Assembly (NCBI GenBank): GCA_003963145.1
Contig: RXJJ01000003.1
Span: 238,146-302,145, forward strand
DNA length: 64,000 nt
From: Bradyrhizobiaceae bacterium
GTDB taxonomy: Bacteria; Pseudomonadota; Alphaproteobacteria; Rhizobiales; Xanthobacteraceae
Direction of reading: 5' to 3'
Under the pieces are notes generated by a model. The model was not told the origin of the DNA, ran no database searches, and saw only the letters and a list, made by a program, of their open reading frames with translations. The position numbers were made by a program, and so were the translations under genes. Each line of letters starts with the position of its first letter. The stretch's first letter is position 1. Below, piece by piece: positions 26,224-36,324 of the stretch.

Positions 26224-26988
26224 TTAGGCCAACGTCTCCGCGACCACCATGTAGTTGACGTCCATGTCGGACGATAGATTCCAGCGGTCGGCGAGCGGGC
26301 TGTAAACGACGCCCGACTGTTCGGTGATCTCGAGCTTGCTGCGCGACAGATAATGCGTCAGCTCCGCCGGGGTGACGAATTTCTCCCACTGATGGGTGCC
26401 GCGCGGCAGCCAGCGCAGCACGTATTCCGCGCCGACAATGGCGAGCGCGAAGCTTTTCCACGTGCGGTTCAGTGTCGATACCAGCATCAGGCCCTGCGGC
26501 TTCAGTACTTTCGCGCAGCGCTCCAGAAACGCGCCGACATCGGTGACATGCTCGACCACTTCCATCGCCAGCACGATGTCGAAGCGCTCGCGCGGGTCCA
26601 TTTCCTCGATGGTGGTGCAGCGGTAGTCGATCGACAGATGCCCACGCTCGGCGTGAAGCCTGGCCACCGCGATATTGGTCGCCGAGGGATCGACGCCGAT
26701 CACCTCGGCGCCGAGCCGCGTCAGCGGTTCGCACAGAAGCCCCGCGCCGCAGCCGATATCGAGAATGCGCAGGCCAGAAAGACAGTTCAGGCTTTTCGGA
26801 TTGCGGTCGAACCTGCGGCAGGCGGCGTCGCGGATATAGGCCAGCCGCAGCGGATTGATCGCGTGCAGCGGCTTCATCTTGCCGTTCGGGTCCCACCATT
26901 CCTGCGAGAGCTTGGAGAACCGGGCGATCTCGGTGGGATCGACGGAAGCGGATGAAGCATTGGCGGATGTGGCGTTGCTGTCGGTCAT
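26224..26988 (-). CDS. ubiG: Ubiquinone biosynthesis O-methyltransferase
   Basis: A 254-residue SAM methyltransferase that catalyses both O-methylations in ubiquinone synthesis at the membrane surface. Motif I is ILDIGCGAGLLCEPLTRLGA (about residue 77), with VIGVDPSATNI and the family-typical FSKLSQEWWDPNGKMKPLHAINPLRLAYI at the N-terminus. LPRGTHQWEKFVTP near residue 195 is a UbiG hallmark. The first 17 residues are Ala/Ser-rich. It lies 37 bases downstream of the PH-domain gene on the same strand. Confidence 0.97.
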   Translation of the reverse strand: MTDSNATSANASSASVDPTEIARFSKLSQEWWDPNGKMKPLHAINPLRLAYIRDAACRRFDRNPKSLNCLSGLRILDIGCGAGLLCEPLTRLGAEVIGVDPSATNIAVARLHAERGHLSIDYRCTTIEEMDPRERFDIVLAMEVVEHVTDVGAFLERCAKVLKPQGLMLVSTLNRTWKSFALAIVGAEYVLRWLPRGTHQWEKFVTPAELTHYLSRSKLEITEQSGVVYSPLADRWNLSSDMDVNYMVVAETLA

Positions 26989-27025
26989 GTGTTTCTGACG
27001 GCTTTTCTTGTTCTGTGTTGACCCG

Positions 27026-27475
27026 CTAGCGGGCGGTGATGTGATTGCGGAATTCGATCGGCGAGGCGATCATCCTGATGGTTTTGGCGCCCTCGCCGAC
27101 GCCGCGAATGGTCACGTCGCCCCAGCCGAACAGCCGTCCCCAGACGCTCTGGTCGACATCGACGCTTTCGACCTTGTCGAGACTCATCTCGAAGGTGCGC
27201 CGCTGGATGAAGCCCTCCTTGTGAACCACGCGCATGGTGGTGACGTCGGTTTCGGTTGTCCAGCGCTTGAACCACGCCCGCAGCGCCAGCATGAACCCGA
27301 TCACGGCGAACAGGGCGGCTCCGACCAGCAGCGGCGGAAACGCCGCGAATCCGGCAAGACACGCCGCGCCGGCGGCGAAACACAGCATGCCCGGCAGATA
27401 GATAATGCCGTGCAGCGTCGTGGAATAGAGCAGCTTTTCGCCGGGCTGCAGAATGCTGTCCACATAGCGCGCCAT
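27026..27475 (-). CDS. PH-domain (bPH2-type) membrane protein
   Basis: A 149-residue protein with two adjacent hydrophobic helices (about 24-68) followed by a small pleckstrin-like domain (ETDVTTMRVVHKEGFIQRRTFEMS and VESVDVDQSVWGRLFGWGDVTI), as in the YdbS/bPH2 family (PF03703). Such proteins sit in the inner membrane with the PH fold in the cytosol; function is largely unknown. The ribosome site ggcggag precedes ATG 27475 at good spacing. It probably shares a transcript with ubiG. It is divergent from lysC. Confidence 0.88.
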   Translation of the reverse strand: MARYVDSILQPGEKLLYSTTLHGIIYLPGMLCFAAGAACLAGFAAFPPLLVGAALFAVIGFMLALRAWFKRWTTETDVTTMRVVHKEGFIQRRTFEMSLDKVESVDVDQSVWGRLFGWGDVTIRGVGEGAKTIRMIASPIEFRNHITAR

Positions 27476-27536
27476 GATCGCTCCGCCTTATTCCTTAACC
27501 TTGCGGGTCAGCCACCGCCGCCGGGCTTGTCTTTCC

Positions 27537-27566
27537 GCCGCGCGGGCTTGCCGAGCCCGGCGCGGC
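27537..27566 (+). promoter_or_regulatory. GC-rich hairpin between the divergent PH-domain gene and lysC
   Basis: gccgcgcgggct (27537-27548) pairs with agcccggcgcggc (27554-27566) with one bulge, in the 186-base gap between two divergent starts. It lies about 95 bases before the lysC ATG. It could be part of the lysC leader or an operator; no leader peptide rich in Lys, Thr or Met is evident and no run of T follows, so attenuation is not supported. Confidence 0.35.
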
Positions 27567-27661
27567 TATGTATAGCCGCCTTTTCAGGCCGGTGCTGCGG
27601 TTTTGCACGGAACCGGCCCCTCACGCACAACTCCAACGGGACCGTCCTTCGCGATACGAAA

Positions 27662-28915
27662 ATGGGCCGCCTTGTCATGAAATTCGGCGGCACGTCCGTC
27701 GCCAATATCGAGCGTATCCGCAACGTCGCGCGCCACGTCAAGCGCGAGGTCGATGCCGGGCACGAGGTCGCCGTCGTGGTGTCGGCGATGTCGGGCAAGA
27801 CCAACGAACTGGTCGGCTGGGCGAGGGAAACGTCCGCGCTGCATGACGCGCGCGAGTACGACGCCATCGTCGCCTCCGGCGAACAGGTCACTTCCGGCCT
27901 CCTCGCGATTGCGCTGCAGTCGCTCGGCATTCCGGCACGCTCGTGGCAGGGCTGGCAGATTCCGATCCAGACCGACGACGCGCACGCCTCGGCGCGCATC
28001 ACCGGCATCGACGGCAGCGAACTCATCAGGCGCTTCAAGGACTCCAAGGAAGTCGCGGTGATCGCCGGCTTCCAGGGCATGAATGTCGAAAGCGGGCGTA
28101 TCACCACGCTCGGCCGCGGCGGCTCCGATACGTCGGCGGTCGCGATCGCGGCGGCGATCCATGCCGACCGCTGCGACATCTACACCGATGTCGATGGCGT
28201 CTACACCACCGATCCGCGCGTGGTGCCGAAGGCGCGGCGGCTGGACAAGGTCGCGTTCGAGGAAATGCTGGAAATGGCCTCGCAGGGCGCCAAGGTGCTT
28301 CAGGTCCGCTCGGTCGAGCTTGGCCTCGTGCACAATGTGCCGGTGTTCGTCCGCTCCAGCTTCGACAAGCCCGAAGATATCGATCCGCACGGCACGCCGC
28401 CGGGAACGCTGATTTGCAGCGAGGAGGAAATCGTGGAAAGCCAAGTCGTCACCGGGATCGCCTTTTCCAAGGACGAAGCCCAGATTTCCGTGCGTCACAT
28501 TCAGGACAAGCCCGGGGTTGCCGCCTCGATCTTCGGCCCGCTCGCCGAAGGCAGCATCAACGTGGACATGATCGTGCAGAACGTGTCCGACGACGGCAAG
28601 TTCACCGACCTCACCTTCACCGTTCCGGCCTCCGAATTCGTCCGCGCCAAGGACACCATCGAGAAGGCGAAGGACAAGATCGGCTACACCAAGCTCGACA
28701 CCGCGACCGACGTCGCCAAGGTGTCGGTGATCGGGGTCGGCATGCGCAGCCATGCCGGTGTCGCGGCGAAGGCATTTGCCGCTTTGTCCGAGCGCAACAT
28801 CAACATCCGCGCCATCACGACCTCGGAAATCAAGTTTTCGCTTCTGATCGACGCGGCCTATACTGAGCTTGCCGTGCGAACGCTCCATACGCTGTATGGG
28901 CTGGATCAGGCGTAA
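27662..28915 (+). CDS. lysC: Aspartate kinase
   Basis: A 417-residue aspartokinase, first step to lysine, threonine and methionine. The N-terminal motif MKFGGTSVANIERIRN and the kinase-domain GRGGSDTSAVAIAAAIHADRCDIYTDVDGVYTTDPRVV are clear. Two ACT domains follow (about 265-340, starting VTGIAFSKDEAQISVRHIQDKPGVA, and about 345-417, with SVIGVGMRSHAGVAAKAF), implying feedback control by end-product amino acids. The start at 27662 gives MGRLVMKFGG; open codons upstream antisense to the PH-domain gene are not coding. Confidence 0.97.
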   Translation: MGRLVMKFGGTSVANIERIRNVARHVKREVDAGHEVAVVVSAMSGKTNELVGWARETSALHDAREYDAIVASGEQVTSGLLAIALQSLGIPARSWQGWQIPIQTDDAHASARITGIDGSELIRRFKDSKEVAVIAGFQGMNVESGRITTLGRGGSDTSAVAIAAAIHADRCDIYTDVDGVYTTDPRVVPKARRLDKVAFEEMLEMASQGAKVLQVRSVELGLVHNVPVFVRSSFDKPEDIDPHGTPPGTLICSEEEIVESQVVTGIAFSKDEAQISVRHIQDKPGVAASIFGPLAEGSINVDMIVQNVSDDGKFTDLTFTVPASEFVRAKDTIEKAKDKIGYTKLDTATDVAKVSVIGVGMRSHAGVAAKAFAALSERNINIRAITTSEIKFSLLIDAAYTELAVRTLHTLYGLDQA

Positions 28916-28984
28916 AGGACTGTCAAAAGTTTTCCTTTTCCCCTCTCCCACAAGGGAAGAGCGGAAACAGAAAAGGCGCGGGCC

Positions 28985-29644
28985 GTGAGCAGCTTGAGCA
29001 GCGTCACACATGCCTTCCTGCTGGTTTTTGCCGGCCTGTTTCCGATCGTCAATCCGGTCGGCAATGCGCCGATCTTCCTCCGCCTGACGCAGGGCGCCGA
29101 CGACAAGCGTCAGGCGCTGGCGCGCGCCGTTTCGATCAACGGCTTTTTCCTGTTGCTCGGCTCGCTGTTCATCGGCTCGCACGTGCTGGAATTTTTCGGC
29201 ATCACCTTGCCCATCGTGCGAATCGCCGGCGGCATGGTGGTCGCCGCCTTCGGCTGGAACCTGCTGCATTCGGACGACGAAAAATCGCAGGCCCAGCGCA
29301 GCGCCAGCGATAACGAACCCGGCCAGTCGATCGACGCCTTTTACCCCCTGACCATGCCGCTCACCGTCGGCCCGGGCTCGATTTCGGTGGCGGTGACACT
29401 GGGAAGCCAGCGGCCTGCCACCGATTACGCGCAGTTTGCGCTGGTGGCCGGGGGCGCGATTGCCGGACTTCTCGCCGTCGCAATCACGATTTACGTCAGC
29501 TACGCCTTTGCCGAACGCATCGTCCGCAGACTTGGCGAGCGCGGGACCACCATTGTCATGCGTCTGTCGGCTTTCATCCTGTTCTGCCTCGGTATCCAGA
29601 TCATCTGGAACGGCTATAATTCCCTGATGGCGCTGCCAGCCTGA
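28985..29644 (+). CDS. MarC-family integral membrane protein
   Basis: A 219-residue, six-helix membrane protein of the MarC family (PF01914), starting at GTG 28985. Signatures are LLVFAGLFPIVNPVGNAPIFL at the N-terminus and AFYPLTMPLTVGPGSISVAVTLG in the middle. The old link to multiple antibiotic resistance was not upheld and the function is unknown. It sits between lysC (70 bases upstream, with a short cctctccc hairpin between them) and ptsP. Confidence 0.92.
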   Translation: MSSLSSVTHAFLLVFAGLFPIVNPVGNAPIFLRLTQGADDKRQALARAVSINGFFLLLGSLFIGSHVLEFFGITLPIVRIAGGMVVAAFGWNLLHSDDEKSQAQRSASDNEPGQSIDAFYPLTMPLTVGPGSISVAVTLGSQRPATDYAQFALVAGGAIAGLLAVAITIYVSYAFAERIVRRLGERGTTIVMRLSAFILFCLGIQIIWNGYNSLMALPA

Positions 29645-29931
29645 CAAGCCGAAACGTTGGCCCCTTTCGCCTCCCGGCGTCGCCGCCTTTTGAGCGTTTC
29701 CGGCACGCGATGGCAGGTCTTTTGCTTGGCAAAACGAGCGTCAATTCGCTATAGCCACACCCAAGGGCAGGCGCGGATTGTGCCCGGATTTCGACCCGCC
29801 GCGGTCCGCAGCGTCCCGTTTTCCGGCCCAAATTCCGACTCAGGCCCTGTGCCAGAAGGCACGTTATTTCAACGGATTAACCAGCGCCGCCCGGATCGGC
29901 CGGAGAAGCGCTCAAGGGAGGACATCGCCGC

Positions 29932-32199
29932 ATGCGGAGCGCGCTGGGAGGCCCCCGCGTCTTGTTGAGACGGCTCCGCGAGGTGATGGCCGAACAGGTC
30001 AGCGCGCAGGAGCGGCTCGACAAGATCGTGGTGCTGATCGCCGCCAACATGGTGGCGGAGGTCTGCTCGGTTTACGTCCTGCGCGTCGATAACACCCTTG
30101 AGCTCTACGCCACCGAGGGCCTCAACCGCGACGCCGTCCACCAAACGGTGCTGACCGCGCATGAAGGCCTTGTCGGTCTCGTCGCCAGCGAGGCGCAGGC
30201 GCTGAATCTCTCGGACGCGCAAAGCCACCCGGCATTTTCGTACCGTCCGGAAACCGGCGAGGAAATCTATCACTCCTTCCTCGGCGTGCCGATCCTGCGC
30301 GCCGGCAACACGCTTGGCGTGCTGGTGGTGCAAAACCGCGCCCACCGCACCTATGTCGAGGAGGAAGTCGAGGCGCTGCAGACCACCGCGATGGTGCTGG
30401 CCGAGATGATCGCCTCCGGCGAACTCTCCGCACTGGCCCGGCCCGGCGCCGAGCCCGCCGCCCGCCACTCGCTGCACAAGACAGGCGCGATCCTTTCCGA
30501 CGGCATCGCCATGGGTCATGTCGTGCTGCATGAACCGCGCGTCGTCATCACCAACTACATCGCCGAGGACGTGCCGAAGGAAACCAAGCGGCTCGAACAG
30601 GCGATCGCGAAACTGCGCGCCGATCTCGACCGCCTGCTCGAGCGCGGCGACGTCGCCGAGGGCGGCGACCACCGCGACGTGCTCGAAGCCTATCGCATGT
30701 TCGCCAACGATCAGGGCTGGCAGCACAAGCTGCTGGAAGCCGTCGCCACCGGCCTCACCGCCGAGGCCGCGGTGGAGCGCGTGCAGTCCGATACCCGCGC
30801 ACGCATGCTGCGCTCGACCGATCCCTATCTGCGCGACCGGCTGCATGACCTTGAGGATCTCGGCCACCGCCTGATGCGCCAGCTGGTTGGGCGCGATCAC
30901 GCGCCCTCGCGCGAGCAGATGCCCGACAATTCCATCCTGATCGCGCGCGCGATGGGCCCGGCCGCCCTGCTCGACTACGATCGCAACAAATTGCGCGGCC
31001 TCGTGCTGGAGGAAGGCACGTCCAATTCGCACGTTTCCATCGTGGCTCGCGCGCTCGGCATTCCGGCCATCGGCGAAGTGCCGAACGCGGCCGGCATCGC
31101 CGATCAGGGCGACGCGATCATCGTGGACGGCACCTCCGGCTCGATCTATGTGCGCCCGTCGCAGGAAATCCAGTCGGCCTATGCCGAGCGCGTGCGTTTC
31201 CGCGCGCGGCGGCAGGAGCAGTACCGCGAACTGCGCGACAAGCCCTGCATCACCAAGGACGGCCAGAAGGTCGATCTGATGCTCAACGCGGGCCTTGTCA
31301 TCGACCTGCCGCATATCGAGGACACCGGCGCCGCAGGCATCGGACTGTTCCGCACCGAACTGCAATTCATGGTCAGCCCGAGCCTGCCGCGCACCAGCGA
31401 GCAGCTTGCGCTGTATCGCGCGGTGCTCGACGCGGCCCATGACAGGCCGGTGAACTTCCGCACGCTCGACATCGGCGGCGACAAGGCGCTGCCCTATATG
31501 GATACGATCATCGAGGAAAATCCCGCGCTCGGCTGGCGCGCGATCCGTCTCGGCCTCGATCGTCCGGGCCTGTTGCGCGGCCAGATCCGCGCACTGCTGC
31601 GCGCCGGTAGCGGCCGCGCGCTGCGCATCATGTTCCCGATGGTCAGCGAGGTGCGCGAGTTCGATCAGGCCAAGACCATGATCGAGCGCGAACTGACTTA
31701 TTTGCGCCAGCACGGCCACACGCTGCCCGAACGCATCGATGTCGGCACCATGGTCGAGGTCCCCGCGCTGCTCTATCAGCTCGACGAACTGATCGAGCGC
31801 GTCGACTTCATCTCGGTCGGCTCGAACGATCTGTTCCAGTTCATGTTCGCGGTCGATCGCGGCAATGCCCGCGTCACCGACCGTTTCGACACGCTGTCCG
31901 CGCCGATCCTTCGGGCATTGCGCGACATCGCCCGCAAGACGATCGCCGCGGGCAAGGTCTGCTCGCTGTGCGGCGAGATGGCCTCCTCCACGCTCGGCGC
32001 GCTGACGCTGGTCGCACTCGGCTATCGTTCGCTGTCGCTGTCGGCAACCGCACACGGGCCGGTCAAGGCCATGATTCTCGATCTCGACACGAAGAAGGCC
32101 GAAGCCCTGATGACGAAGCTGCTGGAAGCGCCGACCGGCAGCGTGTCGATCCGCCAGAAGCTGACGGAATTCGCCGAAGCCGAAGGACTGGCGTTGTAG
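29932..32199 (+). CDS. ptsP: Phosphoenolpyruvate-protein phosphotransferase of the nitrogen PTS (EI-Ntr)
   Basis: A 755-residue enzyme that takes phosphate from PEP and passes it to NPr, controlling nitrogen, potassium and carbon-storage responses. An N-terminal GAF domain (about 1-155) identifies the nitrogen form. The PTS enzyme I core follows: HPr-binding helices (about 185-300), the phosphohistidine in [20 protein letters not shown] (His near 366) and the PEP-binding barrel (about 420-715, with [22 protein letters not shown] and [16 protein letters not shown]). A strong ribosome site (aagggagg) precedes ATG 29932. The GAF domain could sense glutamine or 2-oxoglutarate (inference). Confidence 0.97.
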   Translation: MRSALGGPRVLLRRLREVMAEQVSAQERLDKIVVLIAANMVAEVCSVYVLRVDNTLELYATEGLNRDAVHQTVLTAHEGLVGLVASEAQALNLSDAQSHPAFSYRPETGEEIYHSFLGVPILRAGNTLGVLVVQNRAHRTYVEEEVEALQTTAMVLAEMIASGELSALARPGAEPAARHSLHKTGAILSDGIAMGHVVLHEPRVVITNYIAEDVPKETKRLEQAIAKLRADLDRLLERGDVAEGGDHRDVLEAYRMFANDQGWQHKLLEAVATGLTAEAAVERVQSDTRARMLRSTDPYLRDRLHDLEDLGHRLMRQLVGRDHAPSREQMPDNSILIARAMGPAALLDYDRNKLRGLVLEEGTSNSHVSIVARALGIPAIGEVPNAAGIADQGDAIIVDGTSGSIYVRPSQEIQSAYAERVRFRARRQEQYRELRDKPCITKDGQKVDLMLNAGLVIDLPHIEDTGAAGIGLFRTELQFMVSPSLPRTSEQLALYRAVLDAAHDRPVNFRTLDIGGDKALPYMDTIIEENPALGWRAIRLGLDRPGLLRGQIRALLRAGSGRALRIMFPMVSEVREFDQAKTMIERELTYLRQHGHTLPERIDVGTMVEVPALLYQLDELIERVDFISVGSNDLFQFMFAVDRGNARVTDRFDTLSAPILRALRDIARKTIAAGKVCSLCGEMASSTLGALTLVALGYRSLSLSATAHGPVKAMILDLDTKKAEALMTKLLEAPTGSVSIRQKLTEFAEAEGLAL

Positions 32200-32257
32200 C
32201 GGGCTGTCTTGTTGCTTTCCGCTCGCTTCCTCCTTTCGCTGTTTTGAGATTTTCCAA

Positions 32258-33337
32258 ATGCTCCCGCAAGCCAAACTTGATGTTCTTCTGGCCCGCCACG
32301 CGGCGCTCGAACACGAACTGCTCGGACAATTATCGTCCGACGCCTATGTGCGCGCGACGCGCGAACTCAGCGAACTCAGCCCTGTCGTCGAAGCGGTGAA
32401 GGCCTGGCGCGCGGCGGGTGAGGAAATCGCGGGCATCGACGCGATGATCGCCGATCCGGCGACCGATGCGGACATGCGCGCCATGGCGGAGAGCGAGCGG
32501 CCGGCTCTCGCCGCCAAACAGGACGCGCTCGAACAGAACATCCGCGTCGCGCTGCTGCCGAAAGACGCGATGGACGAGCGCAACGTGGTGCTCGAAATTC
32601 GCGCCGGCACCGGCGGCGACGAAGCCTCGCTGTTCGCCGGCGACCTGTTCCGCATGTACGAACGCTTCGCCGCGCTGCAGGGCTGGAAGGTCGAGGTGAT
32701 CTCGGCCAGCGAAGGCACCATGGGCGGCTACAAGGAAATCATCGCGGAAGTGCGCGGGCGCGGCGCCTATGCCAAGCTGAAATTCGAATCCGGCGTCCAT
32801 CGCGTGCAGCGCGTGCCCGACACCGAAGCGTCGGGCCGCATTCACACCTCCGCCGCCACCGTCGCCGTGTTGCCCGAAGCCGAAGAAGTGGACCTGCACA
32901 TTCGAGACGAGGATTTGCGGATCGAGACCATGCGCGCGCAGGGCGCCGGCGGGCAGCACGTCAACAAGACCGAATCGGCGATCCGCATCACGCATATTCC
33001 GACCGGCATCGTGGTCAACATGCAGGACAGCCGTTCGCAGCACAAGAACCGCGCCAGCGCGATGAACATCCTGCGATCGCGCATCTACGACGCCGAGCGT
33101 CAGCGCATCGATTCGGAACGCTCCGCCGACCGCAAGGGCCAGGTCGGCTCCGGCGATCGCTCGGAGCGCATCCGCACCTACAATTTTCCGCAAGGCCGCG
33201 TGACCGACCACCGCATCAACCTCACGCTCTATAAATTGCCGCAGGTGATCGCGGGCGAAGCGCTCGGCGAACTGGTCGATGCGCTCACCACCGAACATCA
33301 GGCGGCGCTGCTCGCCGCCGAAGGCGCGTCGGCGTGA
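32258..33337 (+). CDS. prfA: Peptide chain release factor 1
   Basis: A 359-residue class I release factor that ends translation at UAA and UAG. The codon-recognition Pro-x-Thr motif is present as PDT in [20 protein letters not shown], which marks RF1 rather than RF2. The catalytic GGQ lies in [19 protein letters not shown] (about residue 230). Its TGA stop overlaps the GTG start of prmC (GTGA at 33334-33337). PrmC methylates the Gln of this very GGQ, so the overlap couples enzyme and substrate. Confidence 0.98.
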   Translation: MLPQAKLDVLLARHAALEHELLGQLSSDAYVRATRELSELSPVVEAVKAWRAAGEEIAGIDAMIADPATDADMRAMAESERPALAAKQDALEQNIRVALLPKDAMDERNVVLEIRAGTGGDEASLFAGDLFRMYERFAALQGWKVEVISASEGTMGGYKEIIAEVRGRGAYAKLKFESGVHRVQRVPDTEASGRIHTSAATVAVLPEAEEVDLHIRDEDLRIETMRAQGAGGQHVNKTESAIRITHIPTGIVVNMQDSRSQHKNRASAMNILRSRIYDAERQRIDSERSADRKGQVGSGDRSERIRTYNFPQGRVTDHRINLTLYKLPQVIAGEALGELVDALTTEHQAALLAAEGASA

Positions 33338-34236
33338 ACGGCGCGAGCGGCTTCGAGGGACTGAGCATTGACGATGCGAGGCGCAGGCTCGCCGCCTCAT
33401 TCGCCTCCTGCGGACTCGATTCGCCGGAGCTCGACGCGCGGATGCTGGTCGGCGAGGCGCTGGGGCTCGACCTGACGGGTCTGATCGCGCAGGGCGCGCG
33501 CCAGATGACAGTTCATGACGCTTTAATCCTGAGTTCATTCGCGCAAAGACGCCTCGCCGGCGAGCCGGTCGCGCGCATTCTCGGCCGCAAGGAGTTCTTC
33601 GGGCTGTCGTTCGATCTGTCGCCGGCAACTCTGGTGCCGCGTCCGGATACCGAAACCGTGGTCGAGGCGGCGTTGGAAATCGTGCGAAGCGAAAATCGCG
33701 CGGGCGATGCGCTGCGCATCGCCGACATCGGCACGGGTTCCGGCGCGATCCTGCTGGCGCTACTTTCGGAATTGCCACACGCGACCGGCATCGGCACCGA
33801 TATCAGCCGCGAGGCGGTGGAGACCGCGCGCCACAACGCGCAAAAACTCGGGCTCGGCGCGCGCGCGGCCTTTGTGGAGTGTGTTTACGCTTCAGCGCTC
33901 ACCGGTCCGTTCGATCTCATCGTCTCGAACCCGCCCTATGTTGCGTCCCGCGAAATTAACCGGCTGGCGGTTGATGTCCGCGACCATGATCCCCACATCG
34001 CACTGGACGGGGGTGATGACGGGCTGGACGCCTACCGCGCGATTGCGCCGGCCGCCTGCGAACTGCTTGGACCCGGCGGCGCGCTGATTTTCGAGGTCGG
34101 AGCGGGCCAGGACACTGCCGTGCAGGACATCATGAGAGCGGTGCGACTCACAGCCGAGGCGCCTCCCCGCCGCGATCTGGGCGGTATTGACAGGTGTGTT
34201 ATCGGCCGGAAAATGCCCGTTAATATGCGGTTCTAA
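33334..34236 (+). CDS. prmC: Release factor glutamine N5-methyltransferase
   Basis: A 300-residue SAM methyltransferase that modifies the GGQ glutamine of release factors. The N-terminal helical bundle (about 1-80) is followed by [27 protein letters not shown], motif [19 protein letters not shown] and the catalytic NPPY motif in [14 protein letters not shown] (about residue 200). The start is GTG overlapping the prfA stop. The C-terminus ([14 protein letters not shown]) is typical. Confidence 0.97.
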   Translation: MNGASGFEGLSIDDARRRLAASFASCGLDSPELDARMLVGEALGLDLTGLIAQGARQMTVHDALILSSFAQRRLAGEPVARILGRKEFFGLSFDLSPATLVPRPDTETVVEAALEIVRSENRAGDALRIADIGTGSGAILLALLSELPHATGIGTDISREAVETARHNAQKLGLGARAAFVECVYASALTGPFDLIVSNPPYVASREINRLAVDVRDHDPHIALDGGDDGLDAYRAIAPAACELLGPGGALIFEVGAGQDTAVQDIMRAVRLTAEAPPRRDLGGIDRCVIGRKMPVNMRF

Positions 34237-34700
34237 AGGCAAAAAAATCGCTTGGATTATCGCCCGGGAGCGATTAGGTTCCGGCCACACCATCGGTTCA
34301 GGGTCGATAATCCCGTCAGAGAGGCGGGTCGACACCCAGAGTTCTTGATCAAAGTTATTGGAATCGAGAACCGCCGAGCGAAGGTTCCTGAAAAAGCGGA
34401 TCACGTCGAGCGCGACGGCCAAAAGTGCCGCGCTGCCCGGGACCGCAAAGCGGACGAAAGCCTGATTTTGCGCTCGAACATTTAACGATGAAACTCAAGA
34501 CCGGAGCGATCTCAAGCCCGAGCAATCGGGATGAACCGGTCCCACCGCAGGGCCTTGCCCGTCGGCATTGAAGGGACGCGTCTTTGTTGAACGCGACGAA
34601 CGGCAAGTTCGAACTGGAACCACATGACGCAACCCGCGCACATGCGCGGCATTGTCTTCCTGCGACCACCACGATTCAGATCGGCAATTAAAGGCACGAC
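34237..34700 (+). other. Long intergenic region upstream of the DUF4167 gene
   Basis: These 464 bases contain no gene I can support. A 77-codon frame at 34252-34485 starts at TTG and has no recognisable domain, so I leave it uncalled. The last part holds a small perfect stem (ccgcgca / tgcgcgg around 34636) and the ribosome site aaagg before ATG 34701. The length suggests a distant promoter or a long 5' leader for the DUF4167 gene. Confidence 0.5.
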
Positions 34701-35384
34701 ATGAGAAACGGTCAGAACAACAAGCGTATGCGTAACAACCGCTCGAACAACAATAACAATCACAACAATAATCGGCGCGGCCAGAACCCGATGACCAGGG
34801 TGTTCGAATCGAACGGTCCCGACATCAAGATCCGCGGCACCGCATCTCATGTGGCCGAGAAATACGTGCAACTGGCGCGCGACGCCCGCTCGTCGGGCGA
34901 TCCGGTCGCGGCGGAAAACTACTACCAGCACGCCGAACATTATTTCCGCCTGATCGCCGCCGCGCAGGAGCAGCTGCGCCAGCAGCAACCGCAGCAGCAG
35001 CCGCGCCCCGACAACAACGAGATGTCGGACGATATGGGCGACGATGCCGACGGCTATTCGAATTTCGGCGCCGAGCCCGGCTTCGCACCGCAGCCCGTGG
35101 CGCAGCCGCAGCCGCAATTTGTGCCGCGAGAGCAGCCGCAACCGCGCGAGGCCTATCGCGACAATCGTCCGCAGCCGGCAATACAGAACAACGGCGACAC
35201 GGTTGGCCTGCCTTCGTTCATCACCGGCGGTGCGCAGCCTCCCGTTGGCGGTTACGAATCCAACGGTCAGGGCGAACGTTACGCACATCGCCGCCGCCGC
35301 CGTCCGCGCCCGGAGGGAGCGCCGCTTCCTGCGGACAACGGCACCGCGCAGGCGGCCGACGATTTCAATCCAGGAAACGACTAA
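34701..35384 (+). CDS. DUF4167 protein with Asn-rich and Gln/Pro-rich segments
   Basis: A 227-residue protein. The start is an Asn/Arg-rich segment (RNNRSNNNNNHNNNRRG, about 9-27), then the conserved DUF4167 core (about 28-95: GPDIKIRGTASHVAEKYVQLARDARSSGD, then AENYYQHAEHYFRL). The rest is Gln/Pro-rich, with basic RRRRRPRPEG near the end. The core helices and the basic low-complexity arms suggest RNA or nucleoprotein binding, but no function is established. The family is almost confined to alphaproteobacteria. A strong terminator follows at 35397. Confidence 0.9.
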   Translation: MRNGQNNKRMRNNRSNNNNNHNNNRRGQNPMTRVFESNGPDIKIRGTASHVAEKYVQLARDARSSGDPVAAENYYQHAEHYFRLIAAAQEQLRQQQPQQQPRPDNNEMSDDMGDDADGYSNFGAEPGFAPQPVAQPQPQFVPREQPQPREAYRDNRPQPAIQNNGDTVGLPSFITGGAQPPVGGYESNGQGERYAHRRRRRPRPEGAPLPADNGTAQAADDFNPGND

Positions 35385-35396
35385 AAGACCTGAATT

Positions 35397-35427
35397 CGCG
35401 CGCATCGACGAAGATGCGCGCGTTTTT
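35397..35427 (+). terminator. Rho-independent terminator after the DUF4167 gene
   Basis: The perfect stem cgcgcgcatc (35397-35406) / gatgcgcgcg (35413-35422) with a six-base loop is followed by ttttt. It starts 13 bases after the DUF4167 stop and ends 7 bases before the stop of the convergent methyltransferase gene. Confidence 0.92.
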
Positions 35428-35433
35428 CTGACA

Positions 35434-36168
35434 TCACCTCGGTGAAGGCGTCGGCACGAGCACCGGCTTCATCGATGGGATGAGACGCGTTCGTTCGCGG
35501 TGTGCGGGGATCGCGCGATAGACCTGCTTCGACGCCTCGACGATAAACACACCCGGAAACGGCGACGACAACGCCGCGCCGATTTTTTCCCACGCCATCG
35601 CCGAACGCAGAATCCAGCCGCCGTCGATAGGCGGCACGAATAGCGCCTCGCCCCAGGCGATCGGCGTAAACCAGGTCTGCCGCAACAGCTGCGTGATCTG
35701 CGAGCGCGAATAAGGCCGGCCATGACCGAACGGCGTATTGTCGGTGCGGGTCCAGACGCCGCGGCGATTGGGAATCACCGCCAGCATGCGTCCCGATGGC
35801 GCAAGCACACGCCACACCTCGCGCAGCAATCCCTCGGGATCGTCGGACATTTCGAGCGCGTGAACCAGAAGGATACGATCCACCGACGAATCCGGCAGCG
35901 GCAGCAGACATTCATCGACCAGCGTCGCCAGAGTCGGGCGCGCCGTCGGCCATTTCAAGACGCCCTGCGCAGCAGGCATGAAGGCAATGCAACGCTCGCA
36001 ATTATCGCGGAACAACCCGAGATAGGGTGTCGGGTAGCCGAGACCGAGCACCCGCATGCCCTGCGCGTGCGGCCAGCGCGTCTCGATACCGCGATTGATG
36101 AGCCGCCGCGCGACGACGCCAATGCGCTGCGAGTAGAAATTGCGAAGATCGATCACGTCGATGGACAT
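35434..36168 (-). CDS. SAM-dependent methyltransferase
   Basis: A 244-residue class I methyltransferase-like protein. Motif I is degenerate (MRVLGLGYPTPYL, about residue 38) and is followed by DSSVDRILLVHALEMSDDPEGLLREVWRVLAPSGRMLAVIPNRRG, the usual motifs II and III of the UbiE/Methyltransf_11 group. The substrate is unknown. The gene is divergent from gloB with 156 bases between starts; this pairing recurs in related genomes by my recollection, so a link to lactoylglutathione metabolism is only a guess. Confidence 0.87.
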   Translation of the reverse strand: MSIDVIDLRNFYSQRIGVVARRLINRGIETRWPHAQGMRVLGLGYPTPYLGLFRDNCERCIAFMPAAQGVLKWPTARPTLATLVDECLLPLPDSSVDRILLVHALEMSDDPEGLLREVWRVLAPSGRMLAVIPNRRGVWTRTDNTPFGHGRPYSRSQITQLLRQTWFTPIAWGEALFVPPIDGGWILRSAMAWEKIGAALSSPFPGVFIVEASKQVYRAIPAHRERTRLIPSMKPVLVPTPSPR

Positions 36169-36324
36169 GCCCGCAGATTACCACGTCCCGGCACACGATA
36201 CAGCCTGCGCAGCACCGTGAGGTACGGCATTGTCATGCCATCGCTAATTTTGGGCGTTAACGCGTACTTTCATCCGTTGTCGCGGGTGTGTTATACGCTC
36301 CCCCGCAAGCATGATGGAGATGTC

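Noticed and set aside
28936-28965. cctctcccacaagggaagag hairpin between lysC and marC
   Set aside because: It resembles a fragment of the 26.1 kb repeat but is too short and unpaired with a T run to call as a repeat copy or terminator.
27584-29647. Open frame of 687 codons on the minus strand
   Set aside because: Antisense of lysC and marC. It spans two genes and has no recognisable fold.
29657-29968. 103-codon frame overlapping the ptsP start
   Set aside because: Arg/Ser/Pro-rich composition and overlap with the clear ptsP ribosome site and start argue against coding.
29869-32274. Open frame of 801 codons on the minus strand
   Set aside because: Antisense of ptsP; it is explained by codon bias.
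34252-34485. 77-codon frame on the plus strand in the gap before the DUF4167 gene
   Set aside because: TTG start, no ribosome site, low hydrophobic content and no recognisable similarity. I left the gap as non-coding.
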